Positions 16,980-26,125 of a DNA stretch of 64,000 nt are shown in pieces (the first letter of the stretch is position 1; every line of letters starts with the position of its first letter). The notes under the pieces are model-generated. The model searched no databases, was not told the origin of the DNA, and worked only from the letters and a program-made list of their open reading frames with translations. The stretch covers positions 1-64,000 of the forward strand of contig JAFUAD010000065.1 in assembly GCA_017460835.1 (NCBI GenBank). Reading direction: 5' to 3'. This DNA is from Oscillospiraceae bacterium. GTDB taxonomy: Bacteria > Bacillota > Clostridia > Oscillospirales > Ruminococcaceae. A program made the translations under genes and the position numbers.

Positions 16980-18155
16980 TTACCGGCGGTACGGCATATT
17001 CTGCCGGATTTTTGAGAGACGCTCGAGCGCTTCGTTCAGCGTCTCATTTTTCTTTGCGAAATGGAAGCGGATATAGCGGTTTTCCGGCTCCTTAAAGAAG
17101 CTCGAGCCCGGCACTGCGCCGACACCGACCTTTTCCGCGAGCAGCTCACAGAATTCCAGATCATCCGCAAAACCGAATTCCGAGATATCGAGCAAAATAT
17201 AATACGCCCCCTCCGGAACGGTATGCGCAATGCCGATCCGGTCGAGCCCCTCGAGGAAGAGCCCGCGCTTTTCGGTATATTCCGCCTGCAATGCGGCATA
17301 GTAGTCATCCCCGAAGCGCAGCCCGGTGACGGCTGCCTCCTGCAAGGGCGCCGCCGCACCGACTGTCAGGAAATCGTGAACCTTCTTGACGGTTTCGATG
17401 ATCTCCGGCGCCGCGATGACATAGCCGAGCCGCCAGCCGGTGATCGAATAGGTTTTCGAGAGCGAGCTGCACTGGATTGTGCGCTCCCACATGCCCGGCA
17501 GCGTCGCGATATAGGTGTGCTGATGCGGCGCATAGACGATGTGCTCATAGACCTCGTCGGTGATGATGTAGGCATTGTAGCGCTTGGCGAGCTCCGCGAT
17601 CAGCTCCAGCTCCGCTTTCGTGAACACTTTGCCGCAGGGGTTCGAGGGGTTGCAGAGGATCAGCGCCTTTGGGTGCTGCCGGAAGGCATCCTCCAGAACC
17701 TCCGGGTCGAAGGAAAATGACGGCGGAACCAGCGGGACATAGATCGGCTCGGCGCCGGAAAGAATCGTATCTGCGCCGTAATTCTCATAAAACGGCGAGA
17801 ACACGATCACCTTGTCGCCGGCATTGGTCACGCTCAGCATCGCGGCCATCATCGCCTCGGTGCTGCCGCAGGTCACGACGATCTCGCCGTTCGGGTCGGG
17901 GCGGCGTCCGGCAAAGTGCGCAAATTTCTCAGAGAGCGCCTCGCGGAAATTCTGCGCGCCCCATGTGATCGAATACTGGTGATAGTCCTCATTTGCAACG
18001 GCCGCAAGGCGGTCGGTCAGGGCGCGCGGCGGGGCGAAATCGGGGAAGCCCTGCGACAGATTGACGGCACCGTACTGGTTGGAGATGCGGGTCATCCGGC
18101 GGATGACGGAATCGGTGAAGCCGGCGGTGCGGGCAGATAAAACCGGAACAGACAT
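16980..18155 (-). CDS. PLP-dependent class I/II aminotransferase
   Basis: This 391-residue fold-type I aminotransferase has NLSQGFPDFAPP near the N-terminus, the NPSNPCGKVF block, DEVYEH, and the PLP lysine Lys234 in SSLSKTYSITGWRLGY. A C-terminal arginine (NRYIRFHFA) would bind the substrate carboxylate. It resembles aspartate/methionine or kynurenine-type aminotransferases; the amino-acid specificity cannot be read. ATG 18155 is preferred over an ATG at 18164, because the AAAGG immediately precedes 18164 but is 9 nt from 18155. It converges with the MBL gene with no bases between the two stop codons. Confidence 0.85.
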   Translation of the reverse strand: MSVPVLSARTAGFTDSVIRRMTRISNQYGAVNLSQGFPDFAPPRALTDRLAAVANEDYHQYSITWGAQNFREALSEKFAHFAGRRPDPNGEIVVTCGSTEAMMAAMLSVTNAGDKVIVFSPFYENYGADTILSGAEPIYVPLVPPSFSFDPEVLEDAFRQHPKALILCNPSNPCGKVFTKAELELIAELAKRYNAYIITDEVYEHIVYAPHQHTYIATLPGMWERTIQCSSLSKTYSITGWRLGYVIAAPEIIETVKKVHDFLTVGAAAPLQEAAVTGLRFGDDYYAALQAEYTEKRGLFLEGLDRIGIAHTVPEGAYYILLDISEFGFADDLEFCELLAEKVGVGAVPGSSFFKEPENRYIRFHFAKKNETLNEALERLSKIRQNMPYRR

Positions 18156-18327
18156 GGGAAACATCCTTTCAATATGAACTCAGACATCCACATGATACCC
18201 GAAAAACCGGATTCTGTCAATCGGTTTCGGGAGAAATCTTCTGTTTTCATACTGTTTTTGTATGTTTTGCTGAAAGAGCCCGGCCGGAAACCGGCGGAAA
18301 AACGTGAGTTTGCCGAAATAAAACCCC

Positions 18328-18356
18328 TTGAAAAAGTAGGAATTCTGTGGTATAAT
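18328..18356 (+). promoter_or_regulatory. Predicted sigma-A promoter of the Rrf2 gene
   Basis: TTGAAA (18328-18333) and TATAAT (18351-18356) are separated by 17 nt, close to consensus, 37 nt before the start codon of the Rrf2 regulator. Confidence 0.85.
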
Positions 18357-18392
18357 TAAGATAAAGAACGAACGGAAAGGGGAAGTGCGTTC

Positions 18393-18830
18393 ATGAAAAT
18401 TTCAACAAAGGGCAGATATGCGCTGCGCATGCTGCTGGAGCTTGCAGCAAAGCAGGAGGACGGGTTTGTCTCGCTGAAGGAGATCGCCGATCATCAGGAC
18501 ATCTCGAAGAAATATCTGGAGCAGATCGTGCCGATGCTCAATAAGAGCGGGATTCTGCGGACAAACCGCGGCAACCGCGGCGGCTACCGGCTCGCGAAAT
18601 CGCCCGCAGAGCTGACCGTCGGGGATATTCTCCGCGCAACGGAGGGCAGCCTTGCGCCGGTCTCCTGTCTGGAGCAGGAGGTCAATGACTGTGAGCGCGC
18701 GGCATACTGCCCGACCCTGTATGTCTGGGAGGGGCTGGCAAAGGCGGTGTCGGATTATCTCGACAGCGTGTCCCTTCAGGATATTCTGGAGCATCAGGCT
18801 GCCGTCGGCGGGGACGATTACTGCATCTGA
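18393..18830 (+). CDS. Rrf2-family Fe-S type transcriptional regulator (IscR-like)
   Basis: This 145-residue protein opens with MKISTKGRYALRMLLELA and a winged helix with NRGGYRLAKSP, diagnostic of the Rrf2 family. Three cysteines, Cys92, Cys100 and Cys106, match the cluster-binding triad of IscR and CymR-like iron-sulphur sensors, so a [2Fe-2S] cofactor is plausible. Such regulators control Fe-S assembly or cysteine metabolism. No isc/suf or cysteine genes follow here, so its targets lie elsewhere. AAAGGGGAAG precedes the ATG. Confidence 0.9.
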   Translation: MKISTKGRYALRMLLELAAKQEDGFVSLKEIADHQDISKKYLEQIVPMLNKSGILRTNRGNRGGYRLAKSPAELTVGDILRATEGSLAPVSCLEQEVNDCERAAYCPTLYVWEGLAKAVSDYLDSVSLQDILEHQAAVGGDDYCI

Positions 18831-18924
18831 TGCGCAAAATAGATTCACAGGCTTCGCACATGCCTTCTGGAAAAAGGCCTGCGCGGAGCTTTTGTTTTTT
18901 CGGAATGAAATGTGCATTTCCGGC

Positions 18925-18953
18925 TTGCCAAAATGAGGAAAATGTGTTATAAT
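18925..18953 (+). promoter_or_regulatory. Predicted promoter of the PHP-pth-LRR-mfd operon
   Basis: TTGCCA (18925-18930) and TATAAT (18948-18953) have a 17-nt spacer. The PHP gene starts about 29 nt downstream. Confidence 0.75.
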
Positions 18954-18981
18954 ACATTCTGTATGTGAGGAGGGGATGCAG

Positions 18982-19836
18982 ATGATTATGGATTTGCACA
19001 CGCACACGCGGCATTCCCCCGATGCGGCGCCCGATACCGTTGCGGAGCGTGTTGCCGCAGCGGAGGCAATGGGGCTGCAATTCATGGCGATCACCGACCA
19101 TGTTGAAATCAACCGCTACTATCCGGCGGCATATTACCATGCAGAGGAGACCGAGGAGCTGATCTATGACAGCGAGGCGGTATTCCGCGGCTCTGTCCGG
19201 GAGACCGTGCAGGAGCAGGCGCACACCGGCTCGCTGACGCTGCTCTGCGGTGCGGAGGTCGGGCAGATTCCGCAGGACCCGGCGCTCGCTGCTGCGCTGT
19301 ACCGCGACCCGCGGCTCGATCTCGTGATCGGCTCGGTGCATGAGCTGCCCGGCATGCCGGATTTCTATTTTCTGGATTATGACAAGCTCGATGTGCCGGC
19401 GCTGATGACGGCATACTTTGAGGAGGAGCTCCGCCTTGCGGAGACGGACTGCTACGATATTCTGGGGCATCTGACCTACGGGCTGCGCTATCTGCCGAAC
19501 CGCGCGGAATATGACCTGACGCCGCATCTTCCGGTGATCGACGAGATCTTCCGGACGGTGATCGCAAAGGGAAAGGCGATCGAGCTCAACGGCTCGAACC
19601 TGAAGGCAGCGGCGCCCTTTACCGACCCGGATGTGTCGCTGATCCGGCGCTACCGGGAGCTGGGCGGCAGATACCTGACGCTGAGCACCGATGCCCATGA
19701 AACGCGGTATCTCGGATATAAAATGGATGTGCTGGAGCAGCTTGCGCGCGATGCGGGATTTACCGAGCTGACCTGTTTCAAACAGCATCAGCCTGTTTCT
19801 GTGCCGCTTGAGGGAGGACAACGTGAGCATTTTTGA
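18982..19836 (+). CDS. PHP-domain histidinol-phosphatase-like phosphoesterase
   Basis: This 284-residue protein has the PHP metal motifs: DLHTHTRHS at the N-terminus, AITDHVE, an LVIGSVHELPG strand, DILGHLTY, and LSTDAHET near the end. These support a trinuclear-metal phosphoesterase of the HisK (histidinol phosphatase) type. There are no histidine-biosynthesis genes around, so the substrate may be another phosphomonoester. ATG 18982 is favoured because GAGGAGGGG is about 8 nt away; ATG 18976 would be too close. The 3' end overlaps pth by 14 nt, indicating an operon. Confidence 0.85.
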   Translation: MIMDLHTHTRHSPDAAPDTVAERVAAAEAMGLQFMAITDHVEINRYYPAAYYHAEETEELIYDSEAVFRGSVRETVQEQAHTGSLTLLCGAEVGQIPQDPALAAALYRDPRLDLVIGSVHELPGMPDFYFLDYDKLDVPALMTAYFEEELRLAETDCYDILGHLTYGLRYLPNRAEYDLTPHLPVIDEIFRTVIAKGKAIELNGSNLKAAAPFTDPDVSLIRRYRELGGRYLTLSTDAHETRYLGYKMDVLEQLARDAGFTELTCFKQHQPVSVPLEGGQREHF

Positions 19837-20524
19837 CCTGTTTCGACAGATAGAATCTAAGGAGCCGGCGGTTTCCGGCCCGCCGCAGTGGATCATTGCG
19901 GGGCTCGGGAATCCGGGCGATCAGTACCGGAACACCCGCCACAACACCGGCTTTCTCATGGCGGATGCCTTCGCGGAGCAGTGCGGGGCGAAATTCGGCA
20001 AGCACCGCTTTCAGGCGAATACCGCGGCTGCGATGTGTGAGGGGCAGTGCTGCCTCATCCTCAAGCCGGATACCTTCATGAACCTGAGCGGCCGCTCCGT
20101 GACCGAGGCGATGCGGTTTTATCAGATTCCGCCGGAGCATGTCATCGTGATCTATGACGACATCAATCTGGAGGTCGGGGCGCTGCGCATCCGCAAAAAG
20201 GGCAGCGACGGCGGCCATAACGGGCTGAATAATATCATTTATCTCTCCGGAGCGGACACCTTCCCGCGGATTCGCGTCGGGATCGGGCAGAAGCCGCACC
20301 CGGACTACGATCTCGCGGACTGGGTGCTGTCACCGTTCTCCGAGGCCGAGCGGGAGACGCTCCGCGAGACCGCAAAGGCAGTCAATGCGGCGATTCCGCT
20401 CATGATTGCCGGGAAGACCGACATGGCGATGAACCGCTTTAATGCCGGAAAGCAGAAGAAAAAAGCCGCAGATCAGCCGAAAAACGGTCAGAATGCTGCG
20501 GAGGAAAGGGAGGCACAGGCATGA
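19823..20524 (+). CDS. pth: Peptidyl-tRNA hydrolase
   Basis: This 233-residue protein shows the Pth signatures GLGNPG (27-32), NTRHNTG with catalytic His40, KPDTFMNLSG, VIYDDINL and GGHNGL. It recycles peptidyl-tRNA released from stalled ribosomes. It carries about 22 residues before the first core strand and a charged Lys/Ala/Gln-rich tail of about 35 residues, both longer than the E. coli enzyme (193 residues). The start GTG at 19823 has GGAGG a few nt upstream and lies inside the PHP gene. The pth-mfd pairing is classic for Firmicutes, but here a lipoprotein gene intervenes, overlapping the pth stop as ATGA. Confidence 0.95.
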   Translation: MSIFDLFRQIESKEPAVSGPPQWIIAGLGNPGDQYRNTRHNTGFLMADAFAEQCGAKFGKHRFQANTAAAMCEGQCCLILKPDTFMNLSGRSVTEAMRFYQIPPEHVIVIYDDINLEVGALRIRKKGSDGGHNGLNNIIYLSGADTFPRIRVGIGQKPHPDYDLADWVLSPFSEAERETLRETAKAVNAAIPLMIAGKTDMAMNRFNAGKQKKKAADQPKNGQNAAEEREAQA

Positions 20525-21627
20525 AGCTGTGTCACAAAACGCTGTGTACTGCGATCGCAGCGCTGCTGTGCATTGCCATGACGGGCTGCGCGGAGGAATC
20601 GGGAGAAGGACTCTGGGTCAGCATCGAGCCGACGGATTCTGCGGAATTCGGCGAGCCGAGATATGAGGACGGAACCTATCTGACACAGGATGTCAGGGAG
20701 CCTGCCGCCGATCCCTATGCGGATGATACGCAGAAAATCTCGGACGGGCAGACCGAGGACGGCATTCTGTATGCGGTCTATGAGCGGCACGCGGAGATCA
20801 CCGGCCACACGGATGACTTTGATGCGGAATTCCTGACGGTTCCCTCAGAGCTCGGCGGCAAGCCGGTCTCCCGCATCGCATCGGTCGCTGTTTCGGAGGA
20901 AAACAAGTTTTCGCCGGATGAATCCGGTGCATTTTACGGCTGCTATTCGCTGCAATCGGTGACGCTGCCGGATACGCTGACGGAGATCGGGGAGTATGCC
21001 TTCTACGGCTGCAAGAATCTCCGGAGGGCGGAGATCCCGGAGAGCGTGACGGTCATCGGCGCGCGCGCGTTTTCAATGTGCCGGAAGCTGGAGGAGCTGA
21101 CCGTTCCGGCCGGAATCGGGACGATCGGCGACAGTGCCTTTGCCCAGACGCCGTGGTATGACAGCCTGCTGTATCACAAGGATTTTGTGATCTTCAACGG
21201 GCGGCTGTATGACGCGGGACACCGCTGCACCGGCAATGTGACCGTTCCGGATTATGTGGTCTCGATCGAGGATTATGCATTCTATGCCTGCACGGAGCTC
21301 AAGACCGTGACGGTTCCGGCATCGGTGCAGAAAATCGGAAAATGCGCTTTCTGCGGCTGTAATTCGCTGTCAACGGTTCTGATCGAGAATCCGGACTGCG
21401 ACATCTGCAATGAGGCGGCGACCGTCTGCAATCACTATGCAAATGACGCGCAGGAGTACCGCTACAACGGGACGATCCGCGGCGAGGCGGGCAGTACGGC
21501 GGAGGCCTATGCACGCGCCTTCGGCTACCGGTTCAGCACCGATGCGCCGGAGCCCGACGAGACGCTGCCGCCCGAAACAACTGCGCCGCCGGAGGAAACC
21601 GAAACCACTGCGGCAGCGGAAAGCTGA
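20521..21627 (+). CDS. BspA-type leucine-rich-repeat lipoprotein
   Basis: This 368-residue protein has a lipoprotein signal ending in CIAMTGC. An acidic stretch precedes several LRR_5/BspA repeats, recognised by VTLPDTLTEIGEYAFYGCKNL, AEIPESVTVIGARAF and VTVPASVQKIGKCAF-type patterns over about 110-310. A Thr/Glu/Pro-rich C-terminal tail ends the protein. BspA-like LRR proteins in Ruminococcus are surface proteins thought to mediate adhesion or protein contact. It is translationally coupled to pth through an ATGA overlap, an odd partner for a housekeeping gene. A GC-rich hairpin follows. Confidence 0.85.
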   Translation: MKLCHKTLCTAIAALLCIAMTGCAEESGEGLWVSIEPTDSAEFGEPRYEDGTYLTQDVREPAADPYADDTQKISDGQTEDGILYAVYERHAEITGHTDDFDAEFLTVPSELGGKPVSRIASVAVSEENKFSPDESGAFYGCYSLQSVTLPDTLTEIGEYAFYGCKNLRRAEIPESVTVIGARAFSMCRKLEELTVPAGIGTIGDSAFAQTPWYDSLLYHKDFVIFNGRLYDAGHRCTGNVTVPDYVVSIEDYAFYACTELKTVTVPASVQKIGKCAFCGCNSLSTVLIENPDCDICNEAATVCNHYANDAQEYRYNGTIRGEAGSTAEAYARAFGYRFSTDAPEPDETLPPETTAPPEETETTAAAES

Positions 21628-21649
21628 AAATACAGGACGTCACATATCA

Positions 21650-21675
21650 CAGGGGGCATTCCGCGGAATGTCCCC
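21650..21675 (+). terminator. Hairpin between the LRR lipoprotein and mfd
   Basis: AGGGGGCATT-CCGCGG-AATGTCCCCT forms a 10-bp stem with one G-T pair around a self-complementary hexamer, 23 nt after the LRR stop. No T-run follows, so it may only attenuate read-through into mfd. Confidence 0.5.
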
Positions 21676-21713
21676 TCTGCGTGCTGTTTGCCGATAGAGA
21701 AACGGGGGTAATC

Positions 21714-24700
21714 ATGCGATTTTTCATGGATGCGGCAGAGCGGCTGCCTGCGGTAAAGGAGCTGCGGCGCTGTCTGCAAAAGCAGATTTCGCCGGTCTCG
21801 CTGACCGGTGTGTCGCAGGTACACAAGGCGCAGATTCTGCTGGCGCTCTCGCAGGATGCGCCGGTGACGGCCGTGACGGCGGATGAATCCGCTGTCCGGC
21901 TGCTCTGCGAGGATATCAACTTCATGGCAGGGGAGCGGATTGCGTATCCGTATCCTGCGAAGGAGCTGAATTTTATCGCTGCTGCGGGCATTTCCCGCGA
22001 ATACGAGCAGATGCGGATTTCCGCGCTGACGGCGCTCTGCACCGGAGCCTGCCGGGTTCTGGTCGTATCGGCGGAGGCGGCGATGCAGTATACGATTCCG
22101 AAGGCGGCGCTCGTGCAGCGCGCCCTGCGGCTGAAATGCGGCGACAATGCGGAGCAGGGAGCGCTGACAAAGCAGCTCATCGCGCTCGGGTATGTCCGCT
22201 GCGATCAGGTCGATGCGCCGGGGCAGTTTTCGGTGCGCGGCGATGTGTTCGATCTCTTTTCGCCGCAGAATCCGCTGCCGGTGCGCATGGAATTCTGGGG
22301 CGACGAGATCGACAGCATGGCGTGGTTTGAGCCGGAGACGCAGCGCAGAACCGATGCGGTCGAGGAGCTGCTCATTGCGCCGGCAGTCGAGGCACTGCCC
22401 GATTCGGCGGCACTTGCGGAGGAGCTCGTAAAGCTCTCAAAGACGCTGCGCGGGAAGCATGCCCCAAAGCTGAAGGAAAAGCTGCTTCAGGATGCCGCAA
22501 AGCTCGGCGACGGGCTCTCGCTGCCGGATATCGACCTCTATTTCCCGCTGATTTACGGCGGCGAGCCTGCGACGGTGTTTGATTACACGGCGGGGAGCGC
22601 GGCGCTGCTGGAGACCGGCGCGCTGCTCGATGCATGGCAGGGGCTCTCGGCGCGGTATCAGGAGGAAGTGAAGCTGATGCTGGAGGAGGGGACCATCTGC
22701 CGCGCGCTTGCTTCGTATTATCTCGATGCGAACGCGGTTCTTGCAAAGGCAAAGGCGCAGCCGCTATGCTGCATGAACGCCTTTCTCAGCAGCACCAATA
22801 CATTTCAGTACCAGAAGATGCTGTCCGTAGAGGCGACGCAGAATGCGCCGTGGGGCGGCAGTACGCGGATCCTGACCGAGGATCTGCTGGAGCTCTGCCG
22901 CCGCAAATACCGCGTGATCGTCTGCGGCGGAACCGAGAAGACCCTGCCGATTCTGATGCAGGATCTGCAAAACAGCGGCATCACCTGCTCGATCGCGGAT
23001 GCGGACGCTGAGGCGAAGCCCGGCGAGGTGCTGCTGATGCGCAGCGGGCTTTCCGGCGGATTTGAATACCCGGCGGTTCAGTATGCCTGCATTGCGCAGA
23101 GCAAGGCGCAGAGCACCGTCCTCAAGAAGCGGCGCTTTAAGAAGGGGCAGGAAATCCGCGCACTTTCTGAGATTTCAGAGGGCGATCTTGTGGTGCATGC
23201 CGCACACGGCATCGGCCGGTTCAAGGGTATCCGCAAGCTCGAAATGGAAGGCATCACGAAGGATTATATCACAATCGAATATGCCGGGACGGATGAGCTC
23301 TATGTGCCGGTGACGCAGCTCGATCTGGTCTCGCGGTACATCGGCGGCAAGGACGACACCGCGGTCAAGCTGAATAAGCTCGGATCGCAGGAATGGCAAA
23401 AAACGCGCACCCATGTGAAAAAAGCGGTCAAGGACATGGCGGCGGAGCTGATCCGGCTCTATGCGGCGCGGCAGCAGGCGGCGGGCTTCCCGTTTGACCC
23501 GGACGACGAGATTCAGCACGATTTCGAGGAGCGCTTCCCCTATATCGAAACGAACGACCAGCTCCGCAGCACTGAGGAGATCAAGCGCGACATGGAGCGC
23601 GACCGGCCGATGGACCGGCTGCTCTGCGGCGACGTCGGCTTCGGCAAAACCGAGGTCGCATTCCGCGCGGCGCTCAAATGCATCCTCTCCGGCAAGCAGT
23701 GCGTCATGCTCGCGCCGACGACCGTGCTCGCGCATCAGCACTATGAAACGGCGCTGCGGCGGTTTGAGTCGGTGCCGGTGAACATCGAGCTGCTGTCCAG
23801 ATTCCGCACCAAAAAGCAGCAGACCGAAATCCTCCAAAAAACCGCAAACGGCACGATTGACCTGCTGATCGGCACGCACCGGCTGCTCTCGAAGGATGTG
23901 AAATTCGCGGCGCTGGGGCTTGCGATCATCGACGAGGAGCAGCGCTTCGGCGTCGCGCACAAGGAGCGCTTCAAGGAGGCGTTCCACGGCGTCGATATGC
24001 TGACGCTCTCGGCAACGCCGATTCCCCGGACGCTGAACATGGCGCTCTCCGGCATCCGCGACATGAGCGTGATCGAGGAGCCGCCGCAGGATCGCTACCC
24101 GGTGCAGAGCTTCGTGCTCGAATACAACACGGGGCTGGTCGTGCAGGCGATTCAGCGCGAATTAAAGCGCGGCGGGCAGGTTTACTATATTCATAACCGC
24201 GTCGAGACAATCGTGCAGTGCGCGGGGAAATTGCAGGAGCTTCTGCCCGATGCCAGAATCGGCTTTGCGCACGGAAAAATGTCCGAGCTGGAGATCAGCG
24301 AGATCTGGCGGCGGCTGGTCGAGCACGAGATCGACATTCTCGTTTGTACTACTATAATAGAGACCGGTGTCGATGTGCCGAATGTCAACACGCTGATTCT
24401 CGAACAGGCGGATCGCTTCGGGCTCTCGCAGCTCTATCAGCTCCGCGGGCGCGTCGGGCGGTCAAATCGCCGTGCCTACGCATATTTCACCTATCAGCCG
24501 AACCGCTCGCTCAGCGAGGTTGCCGAGAAGCGCCTTGCTGCCATGCGCGAATTCACACAGTTCGGCAGCGGCTTCCGGATCGCCATGCGCGACCTCGAGA
24601 TCCGCGGCGCGGGCAGCATTTTAGGCGGGCAGCAGCACGGCCAGATGGAGCAGGTCGGCTATGAAATGTACCTGAAAATGCTGAATGAGGCGATCGCGGA

Positions 24701-25175
24701 GGAAAAAGGCGAGCCGGTCAAGGCGCCGGGCTGCACGGTCGATATTCAGGTCGAGGCGCATATTCCGGAGCAATATATTACCAGTATGACCTCGCGGCTG
24801 GAGATTTACCGCAGAATCGCGCTCGTCGAAACGCCGGACGACCGCACCGATATCATCGACGAGCTGATCGACCGCTTCGGCGAGCCACCGAAAAGCCTGC
24901 TGAATCTGATCGACGCGGCGCTGCTGCGCAATACCGCGGGCAGGCTCGGCATTTCGGAGATCGCGCAGAAGCGCGGCGCACTGTTCTTCTACATCACCGC
25001 GCCGAACGCAAACCAGCTTTCCGCGCTGATGCGTGCCTATTACGACCGCATCGCGTTCAATGACCGGGAGGCGCCGTACTTTGTTGCCGTTCGGCTGAAA
25101 AAAGGCGAGCTCGCGGTCGATCTGATGCGCGCGGTGATTGACATTTTTCTGGAAAATGCTGGAAAAGATGCCTAA
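21714..25175 (+). CDS. mfd: Transcription-repair coupling factor Mfd
   Basis: This 1153-residue protein has the full Mfd architecture. A UvrB-like damage-recognition half covers about 1-480. The CarD-like RNA polymerase interaction domain starts near 490 (GDLVVHAAHGIGRFKG). RecG-like translocase lobes follow, with Walker A GDVGFGKT (639-646), DEEQRFGV, LSATPIPRTLNMALSG and RVGRSNRRAYAYF, and then a C-terminal regulatory domain. It removes RNA polymerase stalled at lesions and recruits UvrA. The start is ATG 21714, 12 codons into a longer frame, because a G-rich ribosome-binding site (GGGGGTAATC) precedes it. It ends the PHP-pth-LRR-mfd run. Confidence 0.97.
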   Translation: MRFFMDAAERLPAVKELRRCLQKQISPVSLTGVSQVHKAQILLALSQDAPVTAVTADESAVRLLCEDINFMAGERIAYPYPAKELNFIAAAGISREYEQMRISALTALCTGACRVLVVSAEAAMQYTIPKAALVQRALRLKCGDNAEQGALTKQLIALGYVRCDQVDAPGQFSVRGDVFDLFSPQNPLPVRMEFWGDEIDSMAWFEPETQRRTDAVEELLIAPAVEALPDSAALAEELVKLSKTLRGKHAPKLKEKLLQDAAKLGDGLSLPDIDLYFPLIYGGEPATVFDYTAGSAALLETGALLDAWQGLSARYQEEVKLMLEEGTICRALASYYLDANAVLAKAKAQPLCCMNAFLSSTNTFQYQKMLSVEATQNAPWGGSTRILTEDLLELCRRKYRVIVCGGTEKTLPILMQDLQNSGITCSIADADAEAKPGEVLLMRSGLSGGFEYPAVQYACIAQSKAQSTVLKKRRFKKGQEIRALSEISEGDLVVHAAHGIGRFKGIRKLEMEGITKDYITIEYAGTDELYVPVTQLDLVSRYIGGKDDTAVKLNKLGSQEWQKTRTHVKKAVKDMAAELIRLYAARQQAAGFPFDPDDEIQHDFEERFPYIETNDQLRSTEEIKRDMERDRPMDRLLCGDVGFGKTEVAFRAALKCILSGKQCVMLAPTTVLAHQHYETALRRFESVPVNIELLSRFRTKKQQTEILQKTANGTIDLLIGTHRLLSKDVKFAALGLAIIDEEQRFGVAHKERFKEAFHGVDMLTLSATPIPRTLNMALSGIRDMSVIEEPPQDRYPVQSFVLEYNTGLVVQAIQRELKRGGQVYYIHNRVETIVQCAGKLQELLPDARIGFAHGKMSELEISEIWRRLVEHEIDILVCTTIIETGVDVPNVNTLILEQADRFGLSQLYQLRGRVGRSNRRAYAYFTYQPNRSLSEVAEKRLAAMREFTQFGSGFRIAMRDLEIRGAGSILGGQQHGQMEQVGYEMYLKMLNEAIAEEKGEPVKAPGCTVDIQVEAHIPEQYITSMTSRLEIYRRIALVETPDDRTDIIDELIDRFGEPPKSLLNLIDAALLRNTAGRLGISEIAQKRGALFFYITAPNANQLSALMRAYYDRIAFNDREAPYFVAVRLKKGELAVDLMRAVIDIFLENAGKDA

Positions 25176-25347
25176 ATCATAAATATTTCGGTTGCGATTT
25201 GTATAATGTGCTGTGGTTTCTCTTGGATTTTGTCACAATGTTTGTTAGATTCACGAATAGACTTTTTTTGCCCGAAGATGCTATAATTAGGCTATAAACT
25301 TAGTGTCACTATATATAGGACACTGCTATGTATGGAGGAAAGTAACA

Positions 25348-26007
25348 ATGAAAGTGAAATCTATTCTGGCAAGCCTCGGCGCTTGCGCAATCGCTCTTTC
25401 TGCAATGGCTATCTCCGCTTCCGCTGCAATCACCAACGAAAACGGCGACGGCAACTACAAGGTTGACTTTGCTGATGACGCAAACAAGCTCAGCGCTTAC
25501 GGCCTGAAGGCTACCATTACTATGGCTGACGGCTGGGAGAGCTCCGGCGCAGGCGGCGGCATTATCGCAAATGCTGACGGCGTGGGCTGGAAGCAGTATG
25601 AGTGGGGCATCACCGGTGAAGGCACCGATGCGAAGAATGTTTCCGGCGTCACCATTTCCGGTGCTGACGGTAAGTTCACCATCACCATGGACAACGGCGC
25701 TGCGCTCTTTGCAGATACCGATACCTATACCGAGGGCTTTGTTTCCGCATGGTGGGGCGCAGACTTCACTGTTGATTCTCTCGTTCTGCTCGACCAGAAC
25801 GGCAATGAGTTCGGTGCAGGCAGCGACAACACCGATAACAACGGCGGCGACAACACCACCGCTCCGGCAAACAACACCACTGCTCCGGCAGCAAACAACA
25901 CCACCGCAGCAGCCGGCGCAAAGACCGGTGATGCAGGTGTCAGCGTTGCAGTCGGCGCTCTGGCTCTCGCAGGCGCAGCAGCAGTTGTCACCCGCAAGAA
26001 GCACTGA
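25348..26007 (+). CDS. Secreted/anchored surface protein with C-terminal TGD-type membrane anchor
   Basis: This 219-residue protein has a signal peptide (about 1-27, ending ASAA) and a ~130-residue beta-rich domain with Gly/Trp-rich motifs (GWKQYEWGITGEG, SAWWGADFTVDSL) that looks like a carbohydrate-binding or DUF5620-type fold. An Asn/Thr/Pro-Ala linker repeating NNTTAPA follows. The C-terminus AKTGDAGVSVAVGALALAGAAAVVTRKKH has the layout of a sortase sorting signal (polar TGD, hydrophobic helix, basic tail) but lacks a proper LPxTG. Alanine codons are mostly GCT/GCA, unlike neighbouring genes rich in GCG/GCC, suggesting high expression. The start follows AGGAAAG, and a TATAAT at 25282-25287 lies 66 bp upstream. 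Confidence 0.7.
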   Translation: MKVKSILASLGACAIALSAMAISASAAITNENGDGNYKVDFADDANKLSAYGLKATITMADGWESSGAGGGIIANADGVGWKQYEWGITGEGTDAKNVSGVTISGADGKFTITMDNGAALFADTDTYTEGFVSAWWGADFTVDSLVLLDQNGNEFGAGSDNTDNNGGDNTTAPANNTTAPAANNTTAAAGAKTGDAGVSVAVGALALAGAAAVVTRKKH

Positions 26008-26038
26008 TTTCACTGTTTCGTACACAATTTGATTGACC

Positions 26039-26070
26039 CGAATGCCCTCTGCGACTGTAGGGGGCATTCG
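26039..26070 (+). terminator. Hairpin terminator after the surface protein gene
   Basis: Arms CGAATGCCCTCT (26039-26050) and AGGGGGCATTCG (26059-26070) pair over 12 bp with one G-T. No clear T-run follows. Confidence 0.6.
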
Positions 26071-26125
26071 CTGTAACAAACACAAATCCCATCAATCCCA
26101 TGAAAACCACTTAGGAGGAATTATT

